This document shows, in pieces, positions 8,550 through 16,824 of a stretch of 64,000 bases of DNA (position 1 is its first letter; each line of letters begins with the position of its first letter). The position numbers and the translations under genes were made by a program. Source of the stretch: an uncultured Alphaproteobacteria bacterium (GTDB taxonomy: Bacteria; Pseudomonadota; Alphaproteobacteria; HIMB59; GCA-002718135); the NCBI GenBank assembly GCA_902628645.1, contig CACONS010000004.1:1-64000 (forward strand), given 5' to 3'. Below the pieces are notes generated by a model. That model had not been told where the DNA came from and searched no databases. It was given only the letters and a program-made list of their open reading frames with translations.

Positions 8550-9841
8550 TCAAAATTAATTTGCAGTCTATTATAAAAATTTTTATCTCTCTTCCAAGGT
8601 AAATCACAATTCAATAATTTACAAACATAAGAAGATGATTGAATGCCATCTTCATGAAAACCGTATCCAAGGTAAGCTCCACAGAAAAAAGTGTTATTAT
8701 TTCCTTGAATTTCCATAACACTTTTTTGAGCTAAAATAGTATTTGTAGTATATATTGGATGCTCAAATGTTGTTTCATTAATAATATTTTTGGGTCTTTT
8801 ATAAGGATTTACGGTAACATAATAATTTTGTTTAGTTGGTAATTTTTGCAAGAGATTCATCCAATAAGTTAAAGTAAATTTAGAAGATGATGATTTGTTT
8901 AAAAAATTCCAACTTGACCAAGCAATTTTTGATTTAGGCATTAAAGATTGATCTAAGTGAAGTGTTGCTGAGTTAATTGAATATTTAAATTGTGAGAATA
9001 TATTTAATTCTTCTTTTGTCGGTTTTTCTAAAATATCCAATACTTGATTGGCATGGGTTGCAAAAATTAATTTATTAAATTCTAATATATTATTTTTATT
9101 GTCTTCAATTTTAATATTATTATTTTCTCGGAGAATTTTTTTAATTTTGAAGTTTGTTTTATATTTGAAAACATTTTTATTAATAATTTTTTTTATATAC
9201 TCGTTACTTCCACCTTCTACGTATTTCCATTGAGGTCTTTTTTTTAAGTTAAATAAAGCATGATTTTTAAAAAAATTTATAAATGTTATAAGAGGAAAAT
9301 TTTTTACATCACTTATATTGCTTGACCATATAGAAGATATCATTGGTAAAATATGATAATTTATTAGATATGTTGAAAAATTATTAGTTTTTAAAAAATC
9401 ATTTAAAGTTTTAGTTTGATCTAGATCACGGACATTCAAGTTATTGCATAACAAATAAAGTTTTCTTATTTCAAATAACATTTTATAAAAATTTAGAGAA
9501 AACAGATTTCTAAAATTAGCAAAAAGAGAAAAGATGTTTTTACCACTGTATTCTATTAGAGGTTCTTGATTTGAGACGGCAAAAGACATATCTGAATTTT
9601 TGCATTTCACATCAAGTAATTTAAAAAAATTTGTTAAATCTGGATAATTTTTTTCATTGAATACAATAAATCCTGTATCGACTGGAATTGTCTTTTTAAA
9701 TTCTTTAACATAAATAGTTCTTGTATGCCCTCCCAATCTATTATTTTTTTCAAATAAATAAACATCATATTTAGAAGACAATAGGTATGCTGCACTTATT
9801 CCTGAAATACCAGAACCAATAATTGCTATTTTTTCTTTCAC
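8546..9841 (-). CDS. FAD-dependent amine-oxidase-like oxidoreductase
   Basis: A 431-residue flavoprotein with an N-terminal dinucleotide-binding motif, IAIIGSGISGISAAYLL (5-21), followed by EKNNRLGGHTRTI, the flavin amine-oxidase/desaturase signature. The PVDTGFIVFNEKNYP segment and the C-terminal FFCGAYLGYGFHEDG block match proteins paired with DUF1365. These enzymes are thought to oxidise or desaturate modified acyl chains; the substrate is inferred, not shown. The gene begins one base after the photolyase stop codon in the same operon. Confidence 0.87.
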   Translation of the reverse strand: MKEKIAIIGSGISGISAAYLLSSKYDVYLFEKNNRLGGHTRTIYVKEFKKTIPVDTGFIVFNEKNYPDLTNFFKLLDVKCKNSDMSFAVSNQEPLIEYSGKNIFSLFANFRNLFSLNFYKMLFEIRKLYLLCNNLNVRDLDQTKTLNDFLKTNNFSTYLINYHILPMISSIWSSNISDVKNFPLITFINFFKNHALFNLKKRPQWKYVEGGSNEYIKKIINKNVFKYKTNFKIKKILRENNNIKIEDNKNNILEFNKLIFATHANQVLDILEKPTKEELNIFSQFKYSINSATLHLDQSLMPKSKIAWSSWNFLNKSSSSKFTLTYWMNLLQKLPTKQNYYVTVNPYKRPKNIINETTFEHPIYTTNTILAQKSVMEIQGNNNTFFCGAYLGYGFHEDGIQSSSYVCKLLNCDLPWKRDKNFYNRLQINFE

Positions 9842-9842
9842 A

Positions 9843-11264
9843 TCAACTAATAGTTTTAAATGCTGCTAATGCTCTATTTCTTGTTTCTTTTAAATCTACT
9901 ATTGGCGATGGATATAAAGTACCAATCTCAAAATTATATTTTTTTTGATCTTCCTCTGACATCTCCCAAGGGTTATGGATATATTTTTTCGGAACATTAT
10001 TCAACTCAGGAACATATTCTTTTACATAATTACCATCCGGATCAAATTTTTGACCCTGCAAAATTGGATTAAAAATTCTAAAATATGGACTTGCATCTGC
10101 ACCACAACCAGAAATCCATTGCCAACCAGCAGAATTAGAACCAACGTCTGCATCAACTAAAGTATCAAAAAACCACTCTTCTCCTTTTTTCCAATGCAGT
10201 AATAAATTTTTTGTTAAAAATGAGCCAACAATCATTCTTACTCTATTATGCATCCAGCCTGTTTTATATAGTTGCCTCATTCCAGCATCAACAATTGGAA
10301 TGCCAGTTTTACCATTATGCCATAATGATAAATTTTTAGTATTTTTTATCCATGGAAATTTATTGAATTTAGATTGTATAGGTTTTTCGATCATATCAGG
10401 ATAATGAAATAAAAGATTATATGAAAAATCTCTCCAGCCAAGTTCAGCTAGAAATTTTTTTTTATTTTCTGGATTAATTTTTTTTTCATTATTAACTGTA
10501 TCATATACTTCCAAAGCAGATATTTCTCCAAAATGAAGATAAGGTGATAATTTAGAAGTTAAGTCTTTATCAGGTCTATCTCTTCCAACAGAATAATTAT
10601 TTGCTTTTTCTGAAATATATTTTTTTAATTGTAATTTTCCATTAATTTCACCAGGTGTCCAATATTTTTCAATTTTTTTTATCCATTTATCTTTTTTGTT
10701 TGTTAAATTTAAATCTTGTATAGTTATTTCATTTTTAAATTTTGAATTGGCATAATTTATTTTTATTTTTTTAAATTTATTATCTTTTAGTTTCAGTATT
10801 TCATCACAATGTCGCCAGTAAGGAGTAAATACTTTAAAAAAGGTTCCACTTTTGTTTTTAATATTCCAAGGTTCATTTAAGAGATACCCATTATGTGAGT
10901 CACATTCTATTTTAGATGAAGTGACTAAAGATTTAATTTTAGTATCTCTTTTAATTGTATAAGGATCATATAATCTATTCCAAGATACACATTTAACATT
11001 TGAATTCTTTAATATCGTAGATATAATTTTCTCTGGATCACCAGCAAAAATATTTAGTTTGCCATTATGTTTTTCTATCGAACCATCTAAACTAATTAAA
11101 GATTTTTCTAACCACCATTTGGATGTTGATCCAATTCTTTGATTTAAATCAAAAATATAAATTGGTATTATTTGATCAACTTTTTTTGAAAGGGACAATA
11201 AAGATGGATTTTCTTGTAATCGTAAATCTTGTCTAAACCAATGAATACCATAAGTAACTGTCAT
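9843..11264 (-). CDS. phrB: deoxyribodipyrimidine photolyase (cryptochrome/photolyase family)
   Basis: Repairs UV-induced pyrimidine dimers using blue light, with FADH and an antenna cofactor. The 473-residue length fits class I enzymes. The N-terminal antenna domain opens with IHWFRQDLRLQENPSL; the FAD-binding domain carries GWRDFSYNLLFHYPDM, WMHNRVRMIVGSFLTKNLL, and the signature DADVGSNSAGWQWISGCG followed by DASPYFRIFNP. It heads a five-gene minus-strand operon with lipid-modifying genes, which suggests joint expression under light or oxidative stress. No ECF sigma-type promoter was obvious in the 46-base upstream gap. Confidence 0.94.
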   Translation of the reverse strand: MTVTYGIHWFRQDLRLQENPSLLSLSKKVDQIIPIYIFDLNQRIGSTSKWWLEKSLISLDGSIEKHNGKLNIFAGDPEKIISTILKNSNVKCVSWNRLYDPYTIKRDTKIKSLVTSSKIECDSHNGYLLNEPWNIKNKSGTFFKVFTPYWRHCDEILKLKDNKFKKIKINYANSKFKNEITIQDLNLTNKKDKWIKKIEKYWTPGEINGKLQLKKYISEKANNYSVGRDRPDKDLTSKLSPYLHFGEISALEVYDTVNNEKKINPENKKKFLAELGWRDFSYNLLFHYPDMIEKPIQSKFNKFPWIKNTKNLSLWHNGKTGIPIVDAGMRQLYKTGWMHNRVRMIVGSFLTKNLLLHWKKGEEWFFDTLVDADVGSNSAGWQWISGCGADASPYFRIFNPILQGQKFDPDGNYVKEYVPELNNVPKKYIHNPWEMSEEDQKKYNFEIGTLYPSPIVDLKETRNRALAAFKTIS

Positions 11265-11310
11265 GAATTTAAATTATGTTAATTTAGAATAAATTAAAGA
11301 GGTAAATCTA

Positions 11311-11505
11311 TTATTTACTATGAGGAGGCATTTTTTTCTCTACGAACCAAACGTGTTTTTTTAACACAGGATCATATTTTTTCATTCTAAGCTTTTCAGC
11401 AACTTTCAATCCTTTTGTTGGTTTTCTTACAATATACTTTGTTCCTGTTTTTGGATTTTCTTCAGGTACTAGTTGTTTTAGAGCGAATGAAGTTTTTTTT
11501 GCCAT
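11311..11505 (-). CDS. rpmG: 50S ribosomal protein L33
   Basis: Small protein of the large ribosomal subunit. The 64-residue sequence has the hallmark KYDPVLKKHVWFVEKKM near the C-terminus and the YIVRKP strand. It is about nine residues longer than the usual 55, with a short C-terminal tail (PPHSK) and a slightly expanded loop after residue 13. The zinc cysteines of the C+ form are absent. It lies between trhO and the photolyase operon on the same strand. Confidence 0.9.
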   Translation of the reverse strand: MAKKTSFALKQLVPEENPKTGTKYIVRKPTKGLKVAEKLRMKKYDPVLKKHVWFVEKKMPPHSK

Positions 11506-11546
11506 GAGGTGTCTATACAGAATAATTATATGAAATAAAGTATTAT

Positions 11547-12482
11547 TTATTCATAATCAGAAATTGACTGCTTAATAAAACGGTTAAAACTTCCTCTTTT
11601 TTTATCAAGTTTAATTTGTTTATTTCTTTCAAGTAAGTTTTTTTTCTTTTCATTAGATGTTTTATCAAAACAATTATGACAAGATACACCTGGGTTATAA
11701 TATCTAGAATAAGTATCTTTGTTACTAATCGGTAACCGACAAGCATGGCAAAGTTTATAAGTTCCATCTTTTAATTCATTTTTCAAAGATACTCTTCCAT
11801 CAAATACGAAACATTCACCTTTCCACATTGAATCTTTTTTGGGAGTTTTTTCTAAATACTTTAGTATACCACCATCTAACTGAGCGACATTTTTAAAACC
11901 CTTCATCATCATATAAGATGAAGCTTTTTCACACCTAATACCTCCAGTGCAAAACATAGCAATTTTTTTTTCTTTAGATTTATTTAGTTTTTTTTGAACA
12001 AAAGATTTAAAGTCAGTGAAGCTTTTAGTTTTTGGATTAATTGCTCCTTCAAAAGATCCTATTTTAACCTCAAATTCATTTCTTACATCAATCACAATAG
12101 TGTCTTTGTCTTTAACTAGTTTATTCCATTCATTGTATTTAATTTTTTTCCCAGATATTTTTGTAGGATCAGAAAATTTTGTTCTTAATGTAACTATTTC
12201 ATTTTTATTTCTAATTTTAAGTTTTTGAAAAGGCATATATTTGTATTTTGATCGTTTAAGATTAAGTTTCTCAAAACTAAAATTCTCAAGAAATAGAATG
12301 AACGAATTTATATTTTTCTCTAGGCCAGCTATTGTTCCATTAATGCCTTCATCAGCAATCAATATTGTACCTTTGATTTTATTAAATTTACAAAAATCTT
12401 TAAGTTTAGTAATGATATTACTTTTATCTTTAATTATTTTGAATTGATAAAAAGTAATTATAGTAAAGTACTTGTTGTTCAT
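11547..12482 (-). CDS. trhO: tRNA uridine(34) hydroxylase, rhodanese-like
   Basis: TrhO (YceA family) hydroxylates U34 of tRNAs during formation of 5-hydroxyuridine-type modifications. The 311-residue protein has an N-terminal acylphosphatase-like domain (about 1-100), a rhodanese domain with the active loop CTGGIRCEK (Cys178 catalytic), and a C-terminal cysteine pair set, CHAC at 245-248 and CHNC at 268-271, a probable metal site. DEGINGT (44-50) is a typical family marker. It is transcribed divergently from the MetF-like gene across 33 bases. Confidence 0.92.
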   Translation of the reverse strand: MNNKYFTIITFYQFKIIKDKSNIITKLKDFCKFNKIKGTILIADEGINGTIAGLEKNINSFILFLENFSFEKLNLKRSKYKYMPFQKLKIRNKNEIVTLRTKFSDPTKISGKKIKYNEWNKLVKDKDTIVIDVRNEFEVKIGSFEGAINPKTKSFTDFKSFVQKKLNKSKEKKIAMFCTGGIRCEKASSYMMMKGFKNVAQLDGGILKYLEKTPKKDSMWKGECFVFDGRVSLKNELKDGTYKLCHACRLPISNKDTYSRYYNPGVSCHNCFDKTSNEKKKNLLERNKQIKLDKKRGSFNRFIKQSISDYE

Positions 12483-12515
12483 TTATCTAATTAATATAAA
12501 AAACTTTAAAAATTT

Positions 12516-13409
12516 ATGTCTAAAGAAACCATTAATATCGTTAAAAAGTTTCTCAATAGTTATTCTATAGAAACAACTCCAAATGTTTACGAAAAATATG
12601 GGAGCTTTTCTGAATTTCTTGATAAAAATCATGACATTTATATAACTTATTTACCAGATGAAAATTCAAAAAATGTAATTAGAACGGCAAAAAAATTAAA
12701 ATTAGAAGGTTATGATGTAATACCTCATTTACCTGCGAGAACTATTATAAATAAGAATGACTTAGAAAAATATATTGGTGAACTTGCAAATGAATCTGGG
12801 TGTTCAAAAATGTTAATTATTGGTGGTGGCGGAAATCAGGCAGGTGAAATTTCTTCTTCAATTGATGTTCTAAAAACAGATTTTCTTTCAAAATATAATT
12901 ATCAATCTGTAGGTGTAGCTGGGCATCCCGAAGGAAGTCCAGATATTTCAAATGAAAATTTAGATTTAGCAATTAAACAAAAAAATGATTTTGCAAAAAA
13001 TGCTGATTTTAAAATGTATTTAGCAACTCAATTTTTTTTTGAAGCTAAGTCTTTAATCGACTGGGAGAAACACTTAGTAAAAATTGGAAATAAATTACCA
13101 ATCCATGCTGGCATACCTGGTCCAGCCTCTATTAAAACATTAATAAATTATGCAAGATCGTGTGGTATTGGAAATTCTTTGAGATTTATTACAAAACAGG
13201 CTTTTAACTTAACTAAGCTAGCAACTTTGAACACTCCTGACAAATTGATTTATGATCTTGCTGCACACAGCGAAATAAGCAAAGACTCCAAACTTGAAAA
13301 AATTCACTTCTACGCTTTTGGTGGTATGAAAAAAACGTCAGAGTGGTTAAATCAATTTAATAACTCAGATTTTTCTTATAATAACAAACATAAATTCGAG
13401 TTAAATTAG
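12516..13409 (+). CDS. methylenetetrahydrofolate reductase-like protein
   Basis: A 297-residue protein with the TIM-barrel outline of MetF, which reduces 5,10-methylene-THF to 5-methyl-THF with FAD. Matching landmarks are SIETTP near residue 17 (position of FEFFPP in MetF), IPHLPARTI, IGGGGN where MetF has a RGD-like loop, and VGVAGHPEGSP followed much later by HAGIPGPA (MetF: GVAGYPExHP and PGIMPI). The residues differ enough that it is better called MetF-like than MetF. It precedes fhs and the sarcosine oxidase genes, so it probably serves the same folate pool. Confidence 0.8.
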   Translation: MSKETINIVKKFLNSYSIETTPNVYEKYGSFSEFLDKNHDIYITYLPDENSKNVIRTAKKLKLEGYDVIPHLPARTIINKNDLEKYIGELANESGCSKMLIIGGGGNQAGEISSSIDVLKTDFLSKYNYQSVGVAGHPEGSPDISNENLDLAIKQKNDFAKNADFKMYLATQFFFEAKSLIDWEKHLVKIGNKLPIHAGIPGPASIKTLINYARSCGIGNSLRFITKQAFNLTKLATLNTPDKLIYDLAAHSEISKDSKLEKIHFYAFGGMKKTSEWLNQFNNSDFSYNNKHKFELN

Positions 13410-13447
13410 ATTCTTCACAATTTTTTAATCTTTTAATGAAACAAAAG

Positions 13448-13475
13448 TTGTTTGATATAAAAGTTAATCTATAAA
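13448..13475 (+). promoter_or_regulatory. candidate promoter for fhs-sox genes
   Basis: TTGTTT at 13448-13453 and TATAAA at 13470-13475 are separated by 16 bases, a plausible sigma-70-type pair 28 bases ahead of the fhs ATG, in the 93-base gap after the MetF-like gene. AT-rich background makes such matches easy by chance. AGGAGT just before the ATG is a good ribosome binding site. Confidence 0.35.
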
Positions 13476-13502
13476 TTAACTATCTTATTATTTAGGAGTC
13501 TC

Positions 13503-15176
13503 ATGTCAGATATTGAAATAGCAAGAAAAGCCAAAATGAAACCTATTAGTGAAATTCTAGAAGGGCTTGATGTACCAGATACGCCAGAAGCGTTCAGTCC
13601 TATGGGTCGTCACATAGCAAAAATAAACTTGGAGTACATAGAATCACTTAATAAAAATAAAGATGGTAAACTTGTTCTAGTCTCTGCAATAACTCCAACA
13701 CCAGCAGGAGAAGGCAAAACAACAACCTCTGTTGGATTAAGTGATGGTCTTAATAAATTAGGAAAAAAATCTATTGTTTGTTTAAGAGAGCCAAGTCTTG
13801 GACCATCATTCGGTATGAAAGGTGGAGCAGCTGGTGGAGGCTATGCCCAAGTAGTTCCAATGGAACAAATTAATCTACATTTTACCGGAGATTTTCATGC
13901 AATTACGTCAGCCCATAATTTACTTTCTGCATTAATTGATAATCATATCTACTGGGGAAATAAATTAAATATTGATGTTAGAAGAGTTGTTTGGAAGAGA
14001 GTAATGGATATGAATGATAGATCGCTTAGATCAATTGTTGTTGATTTAGGAGGAGTAGCAAATGGATATCCTAGACAAGATGGTTTTGATATAACTGTTG
14101 CATCGGAGATAATGGCAATTTTCTGCTTAGCAAAAGACTTAAAAGATCTTGAAGAGAGAATTGGAAATATAACTATTGCATATACACGAGACAAAAAAGC
14201 TATTTATGCAAAAGATTTAAATGCACAAGGTCCAATGACAGTATTACTAAAAGATGCAATCAGACCAAACATAACACAAACGTTAGAAAATAATCCTGCT
14301 GTAATTCATGGTGGACCATTTGCAAATATTGCCCATGGTTGTAATTCTGTTATTGCAACTAAAGCTAGTCTAAAACTAAGTGACTATGTTGTAACTGAAG
14401 CAGGCTTTGGAGCTGATTTAGGAGCAGAAAAATTCCTTGATATAAAATGTAGAAAATCAAATTTAAAACCTGATTGTGTAGTTTTAGTTGCTACAATTAG
14501 AGCACTAAAAATGCATGGCGATGTTTCTAAAGAAGACTTGAAAAATGAAAATGTAAATGCCCTTAAAATTGGTTTAGTAAATTTAGAAAGACACATAAAC
14601 AACATAAGGAAATTCGGATTACCAGTAACTGTTGCAATTAACCATTTTGTAACTGATTCAAGAGCTGAAGTTGATGCCGTCCTAGATTTTTGTAAAACTC
14701 AGGGAGTGAAAGCTTCTATGTGTACTCACTGGTCAGATGGTGGTGATGGTGCAACAGAATTAGCTCAAAATGTAATAGATATTTGTGAAGAAAGTAAAAA
14801 TACATTTAAATTTTTATATGAAGATGATTTAACTCTATTCAAAAAAATAGAAAAAATTGCACGAGAGATTTATCACGCAAGTGAAGTTGTTGCAGACACT
14901 AAAGTACGTCAACAATTGAAGGATTTTGAAACCAAAGGATTTGGCAAATTGCCTGTTTGCATCGCAAAAACTCAATATAGTTTCTCAACTGACCCCAATC
15001 TAAAAGGTGCGCCTACAGGGCACGTTTTACCTATTAGAGAAGTAAGGCTGTCATCAGGAGCAGAATTTATAGTAGTTGTCTGTGGTGATATTATGACTAT
15101 GCCCGGTCTACCAAGTGTTCCTGCGGCAAATTCGATAAAGTTAAATGACCAAGGAGAAATTGAAGGTCTTTTTTAA
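13503..15176 (+). CDS. fhs: formate--tetrahydrofolate ligase
   Basis: Makes 10-formyl-THF from formate, THF and ATP, or runs in reverse to release formate and ATP from one-carbon units. The 557-residue protein is full length. The nucleotide-binding [12 protein letters not shown] lies at 64-75, and [20 protein letters not shown] and the C-terminal [17 protein letters not shown] are signature blocks. Placed ahead of the sarcosine oxidase genes, it likely handles one-carbon units released during demethylation of sarcosine and dimethylglycine. Confidence 0.97.
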   Translation: MSDIEIARKAKMKPISEILEGLDVPDTPEAFSPMGRHIAKINLEYIESLNKNKDGKLVLVSAITPTPAGEGKTTTSVGLSDGLNKLGKKSIVCLREPSLGPSFGMKGGAAGGGYAQVVPMEQINLHFTGDFHAITSAHNLLSALIDNHIYWGNKLNIDVRRVVWKRVMDMNDRSLRSIVVDLGGVANGYPRQDGFDITVASEIMAIFCLAKDLKDLEERIGNITIAYTRDKKAIYAKDLNAQGPMTVLLKDAIRPNITQTLENNPAVIHGGPFANIAHGCNSVIATKASLKLSDYVVTEAGFGADLGAEKFLDIKCRKSNLKPDCVVLVATIRALKMHGDVSKEDLKNENVNALKIGLVNLERHINNIRKFGLPVTVAINHFVTDSRAEVDAVLDFCKTQGVKASMCTHWSDGGDGATELAQNVIDICEESKNTFKFLYEDDLTLFKKIEKIAREIYHASEVVADTKVRQQLKDFETKGFGKLPVCIAKTQYSFSTDPNLKGAPTGHVLPIREVRLSSGAEFIVVVCGDIMTMPGLPSVPAANSIKLNDQGEIEGLF

Positions 15177-15196
15177 AACTGCTATAAAGGGTTATA

Positions 15197-16456
15197 ATGT
15201 TTAATAAAAATAAATACTCATTTTTATCCATTGCTAGAAACGCTCTAAGTCATCATGAAAATTGGCAGAAGACATGGAAAAGTCCTGAACCAAAAAAAAA
15301 TTATGATGCAATAATTGTAGGTGGTGGTGGACACGGGTTAACTACTGCTTACTATTTAGCAAAAAACCATGGAATTAATAATATTGCAGTAATTGAAAAG
15401 GGTTGGATAGGTGGTGGGAATACAGGGCGGAATACCACTATAATTAGATCAAACTATTTATGGGATCAAAGTGCAGCTTTATACGAGCATGCATTAAAAC
15501 TTTGGGAAGGTATGTCTCAAGAATTAAATTACAACGTAATGTTTTCTCAAAGAGGAGTTTTGAATGTTGCTCATAATCTTCATGATGTTAGAGAATTAAA
15601 AAGACGTTGGCATGCAAACAGACTAAATGATATTGATTGTGAATGGCTTGATACAAAGAAAGTCAAAGAATTTTGTCCAATAATAAATACTTCACCTAAC
15701 ATTAGATATCCTGTTTTAGGAGCAACATTACAAAGAAGAGCTGGAACTGCAAGACATGATGCTGTTGCCTGGGGTTATGCTAGAGGAGCAGATGAAATGG
15801 GAGTTGATATAATTCAAAATTGTGAAGTAACTGGTATTAATGTTAAAAATGGAAATGTAACTGGTATTGAAACAACAAAGGGAACTATTAATTCAAATAA
15901 AATTGGAATAGCTGCTGCAGGTCATACCAGTGTTATTGCCAATATGGCGGGCATCAAATTACCTTTAGAGAGTAAACCATTACAAGCGTTAGTTTCAGAA
16001 CCAGTAAAGCCTGTTATTGATACAGTAGTGATGTCCAATACAATTCATGCATATGTATCTCAATCAGATAAAGGAGAATTAGTTATTGGTGCTGGAACAG
16101 ATGGATACACATCATATACTCAAAGAGGTGGCTTTAACATTGTTGAAGATACATTAATGGCAATAGTCGAATTGTTTCCAATATTTTCTAGAATGAAGAT
16201 GCTTCGTCATTGGGGAGGAATTGTAGATATTTGTCCTGATGCAAGTCCAATTATCAGTAAAACTCATATAAATGGATTGTATTTTAATTGTGGTTGGGGA
16301 ACAGGTGGTTTCAAAGCAACGCCAGGTTCTGGTTGGGTATTTGCTCACACTATAGCTAATGATCAAGCGCATGAATTAAATGCTCCTTTCACAATAAACA
16401 GATTTTCTAGTGGCGAATTAGTTGATGAACATGGTGCAGCTGCGGTAGCACATTAA
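15197..16456 (+). CDS. soxB: sarcosine oxidase beta subunit
   Basis: The FAD/FMN-bearing catalytic subunit of heterotetrameric sarcosine oxidase, which converts sarcosine to glycine while passing the methyl group to THF and producing hydrogen peroxide. The 419-residue protein has an N-terminal FAD motif, [19 protein letters not shown], then [20 protein letters not shown] and a C-terminal FAD-contact block [17 protein letters not shown], all typical of SoxB. It starts 20 bases after fhs and opens the soxBDAG order. Confidence 0.96.
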   Translation: MFNKNKYSFLSIARNALSHHENWQKTWKSPEPKKNYDAIIVGGGGHGLTTAYYLAKNHGINNIAVIEKGWIGGGNTGRNTTIIRSNYLWDQSAALYEHALKLWEGMSQELNYNVMFSQRGVLNVAHNLHDVRELKRRWHANRLNDIDCEWLDTKKVKEFCPIINTSPNIRYPVLGATLQRRAGTARHDAVAWGYARGADEMGVDIIQNCEVTGINVKNGNVTGIETTKGTINSNKIGIAAAGHTSVIANMAGIKLPLESKPLQALVSEPVKPVIDTVVMSNTIHAYVSQSDKGELVIGAGTDGYTSYTQRGGFNIVEDTLMAIVELFPIFSRMKMLRHWGGIVDICPDASPIISKTHINGLYFNCGWGTGGFKATPGSGWVFAHTIANDQAHELNAPFTINRFSSGELVDEHGAAAVAH

Positions 16457-16459
16457 TTC

Positions 16460-16816
16460 ATGTTTTTAATAAATTGCCCTTATTGTGGAGAAAGAGAACA
16501 GGCTGAATTTTCTTGTGGAGGTGAGGCTCATATTGCAAGACCAAAAAATCCTCCTGAACTCTCTGATGATCAATGGGCAGAATATTTATTCTTACGTAAG
16601 AACGAAAAAGGTGTTCATTACGAAAGATGGAACCATGAATATGGATGTAGACAATGGTTTAATTTAGCAAGAAATACTGCAACCGATGAAATTCTGAAAG
16701 TATATAAAATGGGAGAAGCTCCTCCTAAATTAAAAGCAAATATTCCAGCAACACCCTCAGGTGAACCTAGTATTGGATCAGGGAATTTATCAACATCGAA
16801 AAAAGATAGATTTTAA
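16460..16816 (+). CDS. soxD: sarcosine oxidase delta subunit
   Basis: The small zinc-binding subunit of heterotetrameric sarcosine oxidase. The 118-residue protein begins MFLINCPYCGEREQAEF, with Cys6, Cys9 and a later YGCRQWFN block (cysteine and histidine ligands). The LRKNEKGVHYERWNHEYGC segment is conserved. The gene is three bases after soxB and eight bases before soxA. Confidence 0.95.
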   Translation: MFLINCPYCGEREQAEFSCGGEAHIARPKNPPELSDDQWAEYLFLRKNEKGVHYERWNHEYGCRQWFNLARNTATDEILKVYKMGEAPPKLKANIPATPSGEPSIGSGNLSTSKKDRF

Positions 16817-16824
16817 AACTAAAG

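Noticed and set aside
11543..11767. Separate small gene on the minus strand inside trhO
   Set aside because: It lies in another frame over the conserved cysteine-rich end of trhO and has no family features of its own.
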